The notes under the pieces are model-generated. The model worked only from the letters and a program-made list of their open reading frames with translations. It did no database searches and was not told the DNA's origin. The position numbers and the translations under genes were made by a program. From Pseudomonas sp. MM223 (GTDB lineage: Bacteria > Pseudomonadota > Gammaproteobacteria > Pseudomonadales > Pseudomonadaceae), in the NCBI GenBank assembly GCA_947090765.1, contig OX352322.1, forward strand, positions 1,631,501-1,695,500: 64,000 nt of DNA, given 5' to 3'. Positions 19,441-26,928 of the stretch are shown in pieces. Position 1 is the stretch's first letter. Each line of letters opens with the position of its first letter.

Positions 19441-19654
19441 GGGTAACCCCCTTCGCTTCCGCCGCTTGGGTGAGTGCATCGAGGATGGCGTTGGCGCGGG
19501 CGCGCCCCTCCAGTTCGTTGCGGATGGCGGTGACGATCAAGCTGTTCATGCTGCGATCGTCGGCGTCGGCTGCCGCTGCAACCTGGTCACGCATGCCCTC
19601 TGGCAGGCGTACAACGAATTTGTCCGCCTCGCGGGAACCGTATTCAAAGGCCAT
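19427..19654 (-). CDS. Arc-family ribbon-helix-helix DNA-binding protein
   Basis: 75 aa; [20 protein letters not shown] then [16 protein letters not shown] is a typical Arc/MetJ ribbon-helix-helix. ATG 19654, preceded by GAGAGG, was chosen because it places the beta strand near residue 12. Likely a repressor of phage genes. It overlaps the end of the phage csrA gene by 11 bp. Confidence 0.85.
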   Translation of the reverse strand: MAFEYGSREADKFVVRLPEGMRDQVAAAADADDRSMNSLIVTAIRNELEGRARANAILDALTQAAEAKGVTHDAA

Positions 19655-19868
19655 GACGCACCTCTCGGCTCGCCTGAGCGGCTTGGCCAACTGCTGGCGC
19701 TGGCCGGCTTGCCGCCTTGCGCTCGGCAATCTCTTCGCGGTCCACGGCCACGCCCTTAGGCGCCTCTACCCCCAGGCGGACCTGGCTACCTTTGACGCCC
19801 AAGACGATAACTGTGATGTTGTCGGAGATCTTGATGGATTCGCCTACCCGGCGAGTGAGGATCAACAT
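19644..19868 (-). CDS. csrA: Prophage-encoded CsrA/RsmA-family regulator
   Basis: 74 aa. [20 protein letters not shown] followed by [26 protein letters not shown] is closer to canonical CsrA than the host paralogue at 9614, and keeps the RNA-binding GVEAPKxVxVxREE strand. A 20-residue Ala/Arg-rich tail follows. AAGGAG sits 7 bp before ATG 19868, so the leader has a GGA that CsrA itself could bind. It lies between a LuxR-type HTH protein and an Arc protein. Inference: it could act on host GGA-containing mRNAs during lysogeny. Confidence 0.92.
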   Translation of the reverse strand: MLILTRRVGESIKISDNITVIVLGVKGSQVRLGVEAPKGVAVDREEIAERKAASRPAPAVGQAAQASREVRHGL

Positions 19869-19958
19869 AGTCAAACTCCTTTTTCAGGCAAGCCGGTGGC
19901 CTGCCGCGGTTGTTGGCTTTCGCAAAAATCAGGGTTGAGTCAGGTCAGGCTGGCAGCG

Positions 19959-20357
19959 TCACGCCACCGCCAAGGCGCACTCAGCGCGCCGGGTTGCTAT
20001 ACGGGTTTCAATCTTTCGCTCGCCGCTGTTGCCGCCACGACGGACGCGAAGCATCTGGTCATCGCCGATCATTCCGTGGATGGCCATCAGCAAGGCCAGG
20101 GCGGTGGCAGCTGGGCTGATGATCCCGCGCCGAAATGCCTCCGCCACCAATGCAGTACGCTTGGTCACGCCCCACTTGGTGCCCAAGGCCATCATGCGTT
20201 TCTTGACGCCGTCCTCGCTGATCCCGAGCGCCCGCGCAACTTCCTTACCTGAAGCGCCGCCAGCGATGGCCAGCAGGCACTCCAGCTCACGCGGGGCTGC
20301 GCCATGACCAAGCAGGCCTTGCCAGTTACCGAGGGTGATGGTTGCTGTCGTGGTCAT
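19959..20357 (-). CDS. Stand-alone LuxR/GerE-type helix-turn-helix protein
   Basis: 132 aa. Residues 20-80 (APRELECLLAIAGGASGKEV, then ARALGISEDGVKKRM) form a GerE-type HTH, with no receiver or autoinducer domain. First gene of the leftward operon; AAGGAG before ATG 20357. The gap to csrA (19869-19958) holds a CAGGC/GCCTG hairpin and no gene. Confidence 0.8.
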   Translation of the reverse strand: MTTTATITLGNWQGLLGHGAAPRELECLLAIAGGASGKEVARALGISEDGVKKRMMALGTKWGVTKRTALVAEAFRRGIISPAATALALLMAIHGMIGDDQMLRVRRGGNSGERKIETRIATRRAECALAVA

Positions 20358-20380
20358 GGTGGCGCTCCTTGCTGGTTGGG

Positions 20381-20450
20381 ATGAGTCAAATATGGATTAA
20401 CTCATATTTTTGGTCAAGGGGTTTTCTCATATTTTGGCGTGGATACTCAT
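20381..20450 (-). promoter_or_regulatory. Leftward early promoter pL with repressor half-sites
   Basis: Minus strand: -35 TTGACC (20412-20417), 17-bp spacer, -10 CATATT (20389-20394). Four copies of the half-site ATGAG/CTCAT surround and overlap it: 20381-20385, 20401-20405, 20426-20430, 20446-20450. The same half-site forms the inner dyad between cI and cro. This would put the leftward operon under CI. Confidence 0.6.
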
Positions 20451-20468
20451 AACCCTCGCAGCGCGGGC

Positions 20469-20493
20469 AAAAAAAATCCGGCCATTGGCCGGA
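20469..20493 (-). terminator. Intrinsic terminator of cI
   Basis: Minus strand: TCCGGCCAATGGCCGGA hairpin followed by eight T residues, 23 bp after the cI stop. Confidence 0.85.
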
Positions 20494-20515
20494 ATTGCGG
20501 TTGCTTGAGTTGGGG

Positions 20516-21259
20516 CTATATGGTCGCGGTATACCAGAATACGCGACCGAGAATCTTGAGCTTGCCATCCAATGCTTCGACCAGTGGGTAATCTTCGTCC
20601 GGATGGTCCGCTCGGTTGTAGCTCCTTAGCCGAGTCCCATAATCGGGAAGGCTATGCAGGAGTTTCACTCTGAGCTGTCCCCTATGGGCAACTGCGTACA
20701 TTCTCCCGTCATCGCCATCTAAGATCTGAGTGTTTATGGCAACCACGCTACCTGAGGGCAGGACAGGGTCCATCGAGTTTCCGCGCACCTCGATGCAAAA
20801 TGCGCGATCCGGAGTGATTCCTTGCCGGCTGAGAATCTCAGTATCGAATCGCATTTTGCGAGTTTTAGACACTGCGAATCCTGGTGGTAGAACGAGGCCG
20901 CTCCTCAGCACAGATTCGGGGGCATCTCGGTCCTCTTCAATGAACCAGAGGAACGTTTCCGAGTCATCTAGCGGCGAATCTACATCCCATGTGTTGAATG
21001 GGCGTGTAGTTTTGAATCCATCAGGCACCGGGCCGCGAAAAATGACATGGTCCTCAACCATTGGACCCACGCCAGTCTCCAACCACACAGGGCTTACCCC
21101 GCATACGCTAGCAATCGAGACGGTGTGCGAGGAGCCCTGAGACTTCCCTCTTTCGAGGTTCGAAATAGAGGTTTGGTCAATTCCAACCTGGCGAGCGAGC
21201 TCTGCCTGGGTAAGGCCTGCTTGCTTACGGGCTGCTTTCAAACGTTGGCTGTAGTTCAT
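20516..21259 (-). CDS. cI: CI-like repressor, S24 peptidase
   Basis: Maintains lysogeny. 247 aa: an HTH_3 domain at residues 5-45 (KQAGLTQAELARQVGIDQTS), a linker, and a LexA/CI-type autoprotease with catalytic Ser in RGNSMDPVLPSGSVV and Lys in RVKLLHSL. This implies RecA-dependent self-cleavage on DNA damage. Divergent from cro across an 88-bp operator region. Confidence 0.92.
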   Translation of the reverse strand: MNYSQRLKAARKQAGLTQAELARQVGIDQTSISNLERGKSQGSSHTVSIASVCGVSPVWLETGVGPMVEDHVIFRGPVPDGFKTTRPFNTWDVDSPLDDSETFLWFIEEDRDAPESVLRSGLVLPPGFAVSKTRKMRFDTEILSRQGITPDRAFCIEVRGNSMDPVLPSGSVVAINTQILDGDDGRMYAVAHRGQLRVKLLHSLPDYGTRLRSYNRADHPDEDYPLVEALDGKLKILGRVFWYTATI

Positions 21260-21280
21260 CTCAATATCTTCAGGGGTTTA

Positions 21281-21324
21281 CCCCTAGGCTTGCAAATGAG
21301 TATTCTCATGATATAGCCTAGGGG
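21281..21324. promoter_or_regulatory. Nested palindromic operator and pR promoter
   Basis: Outer dyad CCCCTAGGCT (21281-21290) / AGCCTAGGGG (21315-21324) and inner dyad ATGAG (21296-21300) / CTCAT (21305-21309) share one centre at 21302.5. A candidate rightward promoter lies within: TTGCAA (21290-21295), 16 bp, TATAGC (21312-21317). So the inner operator fills the spacer. Downstream is another half-site, CTCAT, at 21329-21333. Confidence 0.65.
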
Positions 21325-21347
21325 AAAGCTCATAAAAGGTGTTGGAT

Positions 21348-21644
21348 ATGGATCTTCGCATCCAGAAGCTCATAAACCATTTCGGCACACAGCAGAAGGC
21401 AGCTGTGGCTCTGGGTGTCGACCAAACGACGATCTCTGGATGGTTGCGCGGCAAACACTCTATTTCGCCAGCAAATGCACTTCGTATTCAGATCGCCACA
21501 TCTGGAGCTATCCAGGCTGCTGACGTTTGCTCTGTTCTCGCGGATTTGGCCCCGACCTTGAAGCAAATGGTACCTGCCAACAGCCATCAGCGTAACTCCA
21601 CTGAGGCGGCTGTGAATCCATCCAGTGCCGGAGGTGCCCAGTGA
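21348..21644 (+). CDS. cro: Cro/YdaS-like DNA-binding protein
   Basis: 98 aa; helix-turn-helix FGTQQKAAVALGVDQTTISG then WLRGKHSISPANALRI, as in YdaS/Cro proteins. ATG 21348 with AAAAGG 8 bp upstream. First rightward gene, divergent from cI, so it is the Cro counterpart. The last 40 residues are a low-complexity tail. Confidence 0.82.
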   Translation: MDLRIQKLINHFGTQQKAAVALGVDQTTISGWLRGKHSISPANALRIQIATSGAIQAADVCSVLADLAPTLKQMVPANSHQRNSTEAAVNPSSAGGAQ

Positions 21645-22249
21645 GCAACGTAATCCACCTCGACTTCGAAGGGCGGCAGGTAGACCTAAGCGCTGATGGG
21701 TGGCTGAACGCCACGAAAATCGCCAAGCAGTTTGGCAAGGAGCCGACTGCCTGGCTTCGCCAAATCGACACCCTCGAATACCTTTGCGTTATGGGAGATG
21801 CCCTTGGGGTCAATTCTGTCACCCTGACAGAATTCAATGAAATCAAAGAGTTAGATGCATCTAAGTCTTGGGTTCGCTCCAAGATTCTCGCTCTCGCGAA
21901 AAGGACTGGTCTCGTGATGACCAAGGCCGGCGGAAGCGGCGGGACATGGCTGCACCCGAAGGTCAGGGTTTATTTCGGTCGCTGGATCAGCACTAAGTTC
22001 GCTGTTTGGTGCGATACGAAAATTGAAGCACTGCTGGGCGGTGCTCCGTCGAAACTGGATCGACTCAATCGCGCTTGCAAGATTTTCGACGACCGCGAAT
22101 CTCTCGCCAGCACCTACGGGCGCGGACTTTGTGAGTGGAAGCGCGACAAGCCGCTGCTGCTAGGCGACATCGAGCGCGAGCTTGATTCACTGCAAATGGT
22201 GCTCGGCCTGAACAACCCCAATCAACCTCGCCTGAAGGCCTTCTCATGA
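21641..22249 (+). CDS. KilA-N domain protein (antirepressor-like)
   Basis: 202 aa. KilA-N fold: DGWLNATKIAKQFGKEPTAW near residue 18 and WLHPKVRVYFGRWISTKFAVW near 103. KilA-N proteins in phages often act as antirepressors or in DNA metabolism. GTG start in a GTGA overlap with cro. A terminator follows. Confidence 0.85.
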   Translation: MSNVIHLDFEGRQVDLSADGWLNATKIAKQFGKEPTAWLRQIDTLEYLCVMGDALGVNSVTLTEFNEIKELDASKSWVRSKILALAKRTGLVMTKAGGSGGTWLHPKVRVYFGRWISTKFAVWCDTKIEALLGGAPSKLDRLNRACKIFDDRESLASTYGRGLCEWKRDKPLLLGDIERELDSLQMVLGLNNPNQPRLKAFS

Positions 22250-22298
22250 CGGCCTCGGCGTCTCAGTTTTTGTTGTCCGGCTAAATCGCAGGCAACAA

Positions 22299-22326
22299 AA
22301 AACCCGCTTCGCAGGCGGGCTTTTTA
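22299..22326 (+). terminator. Intrinsic terminator after KilA-N gene
   Basis: CCCGC-TTCGCAG-GCGGG hairpin followed by CTTTTT, 50 bp after the KilA-N stop. It separates the immunity genes from the early operon; a tR1-like role is possible. Confidence 0.8.
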
Positions 22327-22376
22327 ACCGTCCCCGGCAAGGGACTTTTTGAATCTTCGTTCTGTAGGAGGACGAG

Positions 22377-22652
22377 ATGCATCCGAAAAATACCACCGCG
22401 CAATCAACTGCGCAACCACGTAAGCCTCACTTGAGCGATCTTCGTAGCCGCTTCCGTGCAGCCTATGGCGTTCACGGCATCTCCCGGATACTGCTCGAAG
22501 ACCAGGCGGAGTCTTGCGAGTTGCTTAGTGGACGCGACCGCGAGGCCTTGCTGAGCGCCTTAGAGCACTGTGCAGAAACGCTCTACGCCTATCACGAACA
22601 TGCCTACCAAGACGCGCTCCCTCATGCCGCTGAGCAAGGGGGTGCCCAATGA
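22377..22652 (+). CDS. Hypothetical phage protein, 91 aa
   Basis: First gene of the early operon; excellent ribosome site TAGGAGGACGAG before ATG 22377. Helical, Glu-rich C-terminal half (ALLSALEHCAETLYAYHEHA). No family recognised. The stop overlaps the next start (ATGA). Confidence 0.65.
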   Translation: MHPKNTTAQSTAQPRKPHLSDLRSRFRAAYGVHGISRILLEDQAESCELLSGRDREALLSALEHCAETLYAYHEHAYQDALPHAAEQGGAQ

Positions 22653-22954
22653 CTGCCTTCGTCACTCGCACCCAGGCATTCCTGGTCTCTGGCGTCGCGC
22701 TCCAGGTCAATCAAGGCACAAGCTGCTACCTGGCTATAGAGGCCGCAAGCACCATCCTGTCAGGCGTAAACGCGATGCTCGCTGGTCTCGTAGACGCAGC
22801 TCCAGACAATGCCAATGAAGTCTATGCGATCCGGGTTTTGACCCAGCAATGCGAGGCATTGATTGACGCTGTCGCTGGCTCTATCCGCGAAGCCGAAGAC
22901 CTCGCGCCACAAAACCAACCCTCGCCAGTTCGTGGCGCGGAGGTATCCCAATGA
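22649..22954 (+). CDS. Hypothetical phage protein, 101 aa
   Basis: Small Ala-rich helical protein (LAIEAASTILSGVNAMLAGL). No family recognised. Its 3' end contains the first copy of the 37-bp inverted repeat (22903-22939), which supplies its last codons. ATGA overlaps on both sides. Confidence 0.6.
   Translation: MTAFVTRTQAFLVSGVALQVNQGTSCYLAIEAASTILSGVNAMLAGLVDAAPDNANEVYAIRVLTQQCEALIDAVAGSIREAEDLAPQNQPSPVRGAEVSQ
22903..22939. repeat. 37-bp dyad element, copy 1
   Basis: CGCGCCAC (22903-22910), 21-nt A-led loop, GTGGCGCG (22932-22939). Identical arms and loop length recur at 23423-23459 and 32367-32403. Located at the 3' end of a small gene. Confidence 0.75.
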
Positions 22955-23187
22955 CCCCTTCAATCAGCGACCTGGGCGAAAAGGTCCTGTCCCGCCTGCG
23001 CGTGATCGAGAGCTTCGCCTCCATCCTCATGGACAACCATGCCTTTAAGGACGACCAGCAGAACGGGTTCGCGCCTCAGCTTGATTTCCATGGTGAGTCG
23101 GCCATCCACGAAGCGATGTACATGCTGGCCGAGCAAGCCCGGGACCAGTTGTCTCAGCTGATGAATGCAGCAGGGGAAGCCCAATGA
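22951..23187 (+). CDS. Hypothetical phage protein, 78 aa
   Basis: Helical protein (ISDLGEKVLSRLRVIESFAS; AIHEAMYMLAEQARDQLSQL), resembling small accessory proteins common in Pseudomonas prophages. Function unknown. Overlaps both neighbours by 4 bp. Confidence 0.6.
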   Translation: MTPSISDLGEKVLSRLRVIESFASILMDNHAFKDDQQNGFAPQLDFHGESAIHEAMYMLAEQARDQLSQLMNAAGEAQ

Positions 23188-23474
23188 AGACCCTTCAAAA
23201 CATTGCTGATGAAGCCTACGACGACCTGATGGTGCTGCGGGAAAAGCTCAACGACTTCAAGACCATGTTCCTGGCTGTGAGCAAATTGCTGCCTGAGCCT
23301 GACACCGCAGGTCGCTTGGCCGGTATCGGGGCCATACAAGCCGAGGAGTGGGCGACCAACGCCGAGGAGTGGGCGCGGAAGATGGATGAAAACCTCCGCA
23401 ACCTTGAAGCCCAGCAGCCCGTCGCGCCACAAAAACCTACCCCTGCAAAACGTGGCGCGGGAGGTGCGGCATGA
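23184..23474 (+). CDS. Hypothetical phage protein, 96 aa
   Basis: Helical N-terminal 75 residues with a repeated EEWATNAEEWA segment; the Pro/Ala-rich tail is encoded by the second 37-bp dyad element. No family recognised. Overlaps both neighbours by 4 bp. Confidence 0.6.
   Translation: MKTLQNIADEAYDDLMVLREKLNDFKTMFLAVSKLLPEPDTAGRLAGIGAIQAEEWATNAEEWARKMDENLRNLEAQQPVAPQKPTPAKRGAGGAA
23423..23459. repeat. 37-bp dyad element, copy 2
   Basis: CGCGCCAC (23423-23430), 21-nt A-rich loop, GTGGCGCG (23452-23459), at the 3' end of the 96-aa gene. Confidence 0.75.
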
Positions 23475-24034
23475 AGCTAGTCACCATCCACAACACTCAG
23501 CTGCCCGTCGTCGAGTATCGCGGCCAGCGCGTAGTCACCCTGGCGATGATCGACCAGGTGCATGAGCGGCCGGATGACACTGCTGGTCGCAATTTCCGCG
23601 AGCACCGTGACCGGCTCATTGTCGGTAGTGACTACTACGTCATCGCTCGATCTGAAAACAGCGAAATTCGCGGTTTAGGTTTCGACGTGCCGAATCGCGG
23701 TTTGATCGTCCTGACCGAGCAGGGCTATCTGATGCTGGTCAAGTCGCTAACCGACGATCTGGCTTGGACGGTCCAGCGCCAACTGGTCAGCAACTACTTC
23801 AGGCCGGCACCAGCACCTGCTCTCCCTGGCGACTACATCACGGCCTTGGAGCACCTGCTGGCCACGAAGCGTTCTGAGCAGCTGGCGTTGGAGCAGCGTG
23901 ACCATGCGATCGCCACCAAGGCGGAGATCGGCAGTCGGCGAGAAGCCACCGCCATGGCCACTGCATCAGCTGCTGTCCGCAAGGTCATGCACCTGGAGAA
24001 CGAGCGGGTCGTGGTTGCCAGCACGCCACCGTGA
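23471..24034 (+). CDS. ORF6N domain protein (antirepressor-like)
   Basis: 187 aa. The ORF6N pattern is seen in LPVVEYRGQRVVTLAMIDQV near residue 11 and RGLIVLTEQGYLMLVKSLTD, as in phage antirepressor/Rha-type proteins. The C-terminal third is helical (EQRDHAIATKAEIGSRREAT). It is the second antirepressor-type gene in this prophage after KilA-N. Confidence 0.78.
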   Translation: MKLVTIHNTQLPVVEYRGQRVVTLAMIDQVHERPDDTAGRNFREHRDRLIVGSDYYVIARSENSEIRGLGFDVPNRGLIVLTEQGYLMLVKSLTDDLAWTVQRQLVSNYFRPAPAPALPGDYITALEHLLATKRSEQLALEQRDHAIATKAEIGSRREATAMATASAAVRKVMHLENERVVVASTPP

Positions 24035-24240
24035 CGGCGGTTGAAAAGGCCGCCCACCGAAGCTTCGGTGGCCAGGGTTTCCGTCCGCTCAAGAACTGGT
24101 GTGACATCCATGGGGTGTCCGCCCCGAAAGTCCAAGACCCTCGATTCGGCTGGGTTCGCTCCTGGCCTGCGGCCGCCTGGGCGGCTGTCTACCAAATTGA
24201 CCTGGCCGAACTGTTCGGCGCTGCTGGAGAGCACCAATGA
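24031..24240 (+). CDS. Hypothetical phage protein, 69 aa
   Basis: GTG start in a GTGA overlap with the ORF6N gene. The sequence (GFRPLKNWCDIHGVSAPKVQ; GWVRSWPAAAWAAVYQIDL) suggests a small DNA-binding module that may work with the ORF6N protein. This is a guess from coupling only. Confidence 0.5.
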   Translation: MTAVEKAAHRSFGGQGFRPLKNWCDIHGVSAPKVQDPRFGWVRSWPAAAWAAVYQIDLAELFGAAGEHQ

Positions 24241-24548
24241 AGCCCAAGATGACCCACGAGCAATTGACGAATCAGATCGCTGAAGTGGCCATTGATTTCC
24301 AGCGCGCCGAGATACTGCGCAACTCGCTGAAGCGTGAGTTGAGCGCTATGTATGCGACCTACTTCCGCGCTCACGGCCGTCCCGGCAATGGTGAGCGCAC
24401 CCGCTTCGATTTCGAAGACCCAGCGTATCGCGGGGTAGTCCAGTTCACCGAGGGCGCTTACAACCGTTGGTATGACCAGCGCGCCCTGACCACCAAGCTG
24501 AAAAGGAAGCTGCGCGGTCTCGTTGAGCGCCTGGAGCGCGCCCAATGA
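24237..24548 (+). CDS. Hypothetical phage protein, 103 aa
   Basis: Charged, helical protein with basic C-terminus (TTKLKRKLRGLVERLERAQ). No family recognised. ATGA overlaps with both neighbours. Confidence 0.6.
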   Translation: MKPKMTHEQLTNQIAEVAIDFQRAEILRNSLKRELSAMYATYFRAHGRPGNGERTRFDFEDPAYRGVVQFTEGAYNRWYDQRALTTKLKRKLRGLVERLERAQ

Positions 24549-25150
24549 GCAACGTACTGAACTTCCCAGAACCAGCCGAGATTGAGGTGATCAGCGAGGA
24601 GGCCTTCCGGAAGTACACCGACGCCGCCCTGCTGCTGAAGTGCTTCGAGGTCATCAAGGACACGCTCGACGTGATCAACGAGCCCGAGTACTCAATCGAG
24701 AAGGAGGACGACACTCACATCGACCTAATCCGGGCCTTCTACGCGCTCAAGGTGCTGTTCGCGCGCAAGACAGGTCATGACGCAGCTGTCGTGGCTCAAG
24801 ACCACTGGGAGGCCATTGGCCGGCACTTGCTGGAGGGAGCCCCTTACCCGGACCAGCTGATCCCGATCGCGGGCGCGTTCATCAGCCCAACCCCTCCAGA
24901 TGGCTACTCCCACCTTGGCAACCTGGAGCTGGCCTGCGCCGCGTACAACGCCAGCGATAAGGTCAGGCTTGGCACCAACGCAACCCTGTCCGCTGACAAC
25001 GCGCAAATCAAGGCGACCGTGGCCGTGGAGGCAATCAACGCCACCACCGCCCTTGGCATCCTGGTCCGCCGACTCTCCGGTGGCACGCTGACGGATATGG
25101 CGCAGGTGGTGAGCGGTATTACGGGTCTCTCATCGGAGACTCTCCAATGA
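24545..25150 (+). CDS. Hypothetical phage protein, 201 aa
   Basis: Begins MSNVLNFPEPAEIEVISEEA; helical, acidic N-terminal half, then an Ala/Thr-rich C-terminal half (NAQIKATVAVEAINATTALG). No family recognised. Its first 12 bases match the starts of the KilA-N and 99-aa genes. Confidence 0.6.
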   Translation: MSNVLNFPEPAEIEVISEEAFRKYTDAALLLKCFEVIKDTLDVINEPEYSIEKEDDTHIDLIRAFYALKVLFARKTGHDAAVVAQDHWEAIGRHLLEGAPYPDQLIPIAGAFISPTPPDGYSHLGNLELACAAYNASDKVRLGTNATLSADNAQIKATVAVEAINATTALGILVRRLSGGTLTDMAQVVSGITGLSSETLQ

Positions 25151-25395
25151 CCATTACCCCGAACCCAGCCCAGGAGCTCCCGCAGCGCGCAGTCGCAAAG
25201 ATCATCAATGGACCTTGGCCAACCTACACCCAGTTCAAGGGCTTGCCCGAGCGCGAGCGCTGGACTATCTACGAACTGGCCAAGGCTGGTCGGCAGGCCA
25301 TGGAAGACAAGGGCTTCGAGATGACCGAGAGCTACGACGCCTTTGTGCGCCGTGTCACAGAGGAGCTTGAGCGTGAGCACCATCCTCATGAGTAA
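25147..25395 (+). CDS. Hypothetical phage protein, 82 aa
   Basis: Small helical protein (QLPERERWTIYELAKAG-like region). Contains AGGAGCTTGAGC near its end, which serves as ribosome site for the next gene, which it overlaps by 23 bp. Function unknown. Confidence 0.55.
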   Translation: MTITPNPAQELPQRAVAKIINGPWPTYTQFKGLPERERWTIYELAKAGRQAMEDKGFEMTESYDAFVRRVTEELEREHHPHE

Positions 25396-26158
25396 GTGCT
25401 GGCCCCTCCAGGGCATGAGTGCCACCCAGAAAGCCGTTCTGATATCGCTGGCCGACAATGCCAACGACGAAGGGGTCTGCTGGCCATCGGTTCCGCGAAT
25501 TGCATCGCGCACCTGCCTTTCTGATCGCGCTGTTCAGTCCGCAATCAAGTGGCTCTGTGAGGCAAACCTGTTGGCAGTCAAGGCCCGCAATGGCCGCTCG
25601 ACGATGTACACGCTAACCCCCGAAGCATATTCACCCCCGAACGAGGTTCACCCCGAACCAGCTTCACCCACCCCCGAAGGAGATGCACCACCACCCCCGA
25701 ACGAGGTTCACCACACCCCCGAACCACGTTCACCCAGAACCGTAATAGAACCCAAAGGTGAACCATCAAAGAACCGTAAGAGGGGAAGTGATGGGTTCAC
25801 TGTTGAGCAGATGCTCGAACTGGCACCCGCTGATCTGAGCGAGCAAACCGCCCGTGATTACTTCCAGTTCCGGAAGAAGAAAGGCCCGCTGAATCTGACG
25901 ATCTGGAACAACGTTCTCGCAGAGCTTGAGGGATGCCGGGCCGCAGGGATCAGCCCGGACAAGGCCCTGGCCGAGGCAATGACCGCTGCTTGGCAGGGGT
26001 TCAAGACCTCATGGATTGTCGACCGGCTGAAAAAGGAGGCTTGGACCTCCGGCACTAGGGGGGCAGGCCAATCGCACCACACCGACCTCGACAAGATTGA
26101 CCACACCGAAGGCATGGTTCGCCAGCCAAACGGTACTTACCGGGTAGCAAGATCATGA
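25373..26158 (+). CDS. Helix-turn-helix replication protein (DnaT/O-like)
   Basis: 261 aa. N-terminal winged helix (SATQKAVLISLADNANDEGV, then CWPSVPRIASRTCLSDRAV) typical of phage replication initiators, a Pro-rich linker and a C-terminal helical domain (TARDYFQFRKKKGPLNLTIW). The linker carries a repeated PPNEVH module. GTG 25373 chosen because AGGAG lies just before; ATG 25388 is the alternative. By family and position it loads with the helicase loader that follows. An origin may lie in the linker-coding repeats, but none is proven. Confidence 0.8.
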   Translation: MSTILMSKCWPLQGMSATQKAVLISLADNANDEGVCWPSVPRIASRTCLSDRAVQSAIKWLCEANLLAVKARNGRSTMYTLTPEAYSPPNEVHPEPASPTPEGDAPPPPNEVHHTPEPRSPRTVIEPKGEPSKNRKRGSDGFTVEQMLELAPADLSEQTARDYFQFRKKKGPLNLTIWNNVLAELEGCRAAGISPDKALAEAMTAAWQGFKTSWIVDRLKKEAWTSGTRGAGQSHHTDLDKIDHTEGMVRQPNGTYRVARS

Positions 26159-26928
26159 CCACACCAAAGACTCTGGAATACAAACCTGGCCAGTGCCGCG
26201 TGCACGGTGACTTCACTGACGAACTGATTGAGTCGTTCTTGGGCGAACACTTCTGGCAGGGCTGCACTCGCTGCCAATTCGACGCACTGCACTCTGCCGA
26301 CGAAGCTGTCCGCAAGCCGGCGCAAGCTTTGCGACGTGACTGGGCGATGAACGTCAGCTTGATGGCTTCTGATATCCCGCTGCGCTTCCGGGCGGCGACC
26401 CTGGACACATACCGCACCGACACCGAAGGTCAGGCCGTGGCGCTGACCGAGTGCCGCGACTACGTGCATGGGTTCGAGCGCAACTGGGAGCTGGGCCGCT
26501 CGATGATGCTGCTGGGCGACGTGGGGACCGGGAAGACGCACTTGGGCTGCGCTGTCGTCCAGCAGGTGATCCGCAGTTACGGCGCGTCAGCGCGTTACAC
26601 CATGGCAATCGAGATCATCCGCGATATCAAGATGACCTTCGACAAGAAGTCCGAGCAGACCGAGCGCGACGTGTATGCCTCCCTGCTGGCGCCAGATCTA
26701 CTGGTGATCGATGAGGTTGGTGTCCAGCACGGCAGCGACTTCGAGCGGCAGGTGCTGTTCGAGGTGGTCGACTCACGGTACCGGCAGCTGATGCCGACCA
26801 TCGTGATCTCCAACCTGGGCCTAGCCGGCCTGCGCAAGTGCCTGGGAGACCGTGCTGTCGACCGACTGACTGATGCTGGCGGGCCTGCCGTCCTGTTCAC
26901 CTGGGCCTCGGCGCGAGGTGAAGCATGA
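26155..26928 (+). CDS. DnaC-like helicase loader ATPase
   Basis: 257 aa. AAA+ ATPase with Walker A LLGDVGTGKTHLGCAV near residue 120 and Walker B DLLVIDEVGVQ near 182; the sensor region is TIVISNLG. A four-Cys/His-like N-terminus (CRVHGDF...WQGCTRCQFD) suggests a zinc-binding part. It delivers the DnaB-type helicase encoded next, with ATGA coupling. Confidence 0.9.
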   Translation: MTTPKTLEYKPGQCRVHGDFTDELIESFLGEHFWQGCTRCQFDALHSADEAVRKPAQALRRDWAMNVSLMASDIPLRFRAATLDTYRTDTEGQAVALTECRDYVHGFERNWELGRSMMLLGDVGTGKTHLGCAVVQQVIRSYGASARYTMAIEIIRDIKMTFDKKSEQTERDVYASLLAPDLLVIDEVGVQHGSDFERQVLFEVVDSRYRQLMPTIVISNLGLAGLRKCLGDRAVDRLTDAGGPAVLFTWASARGEA

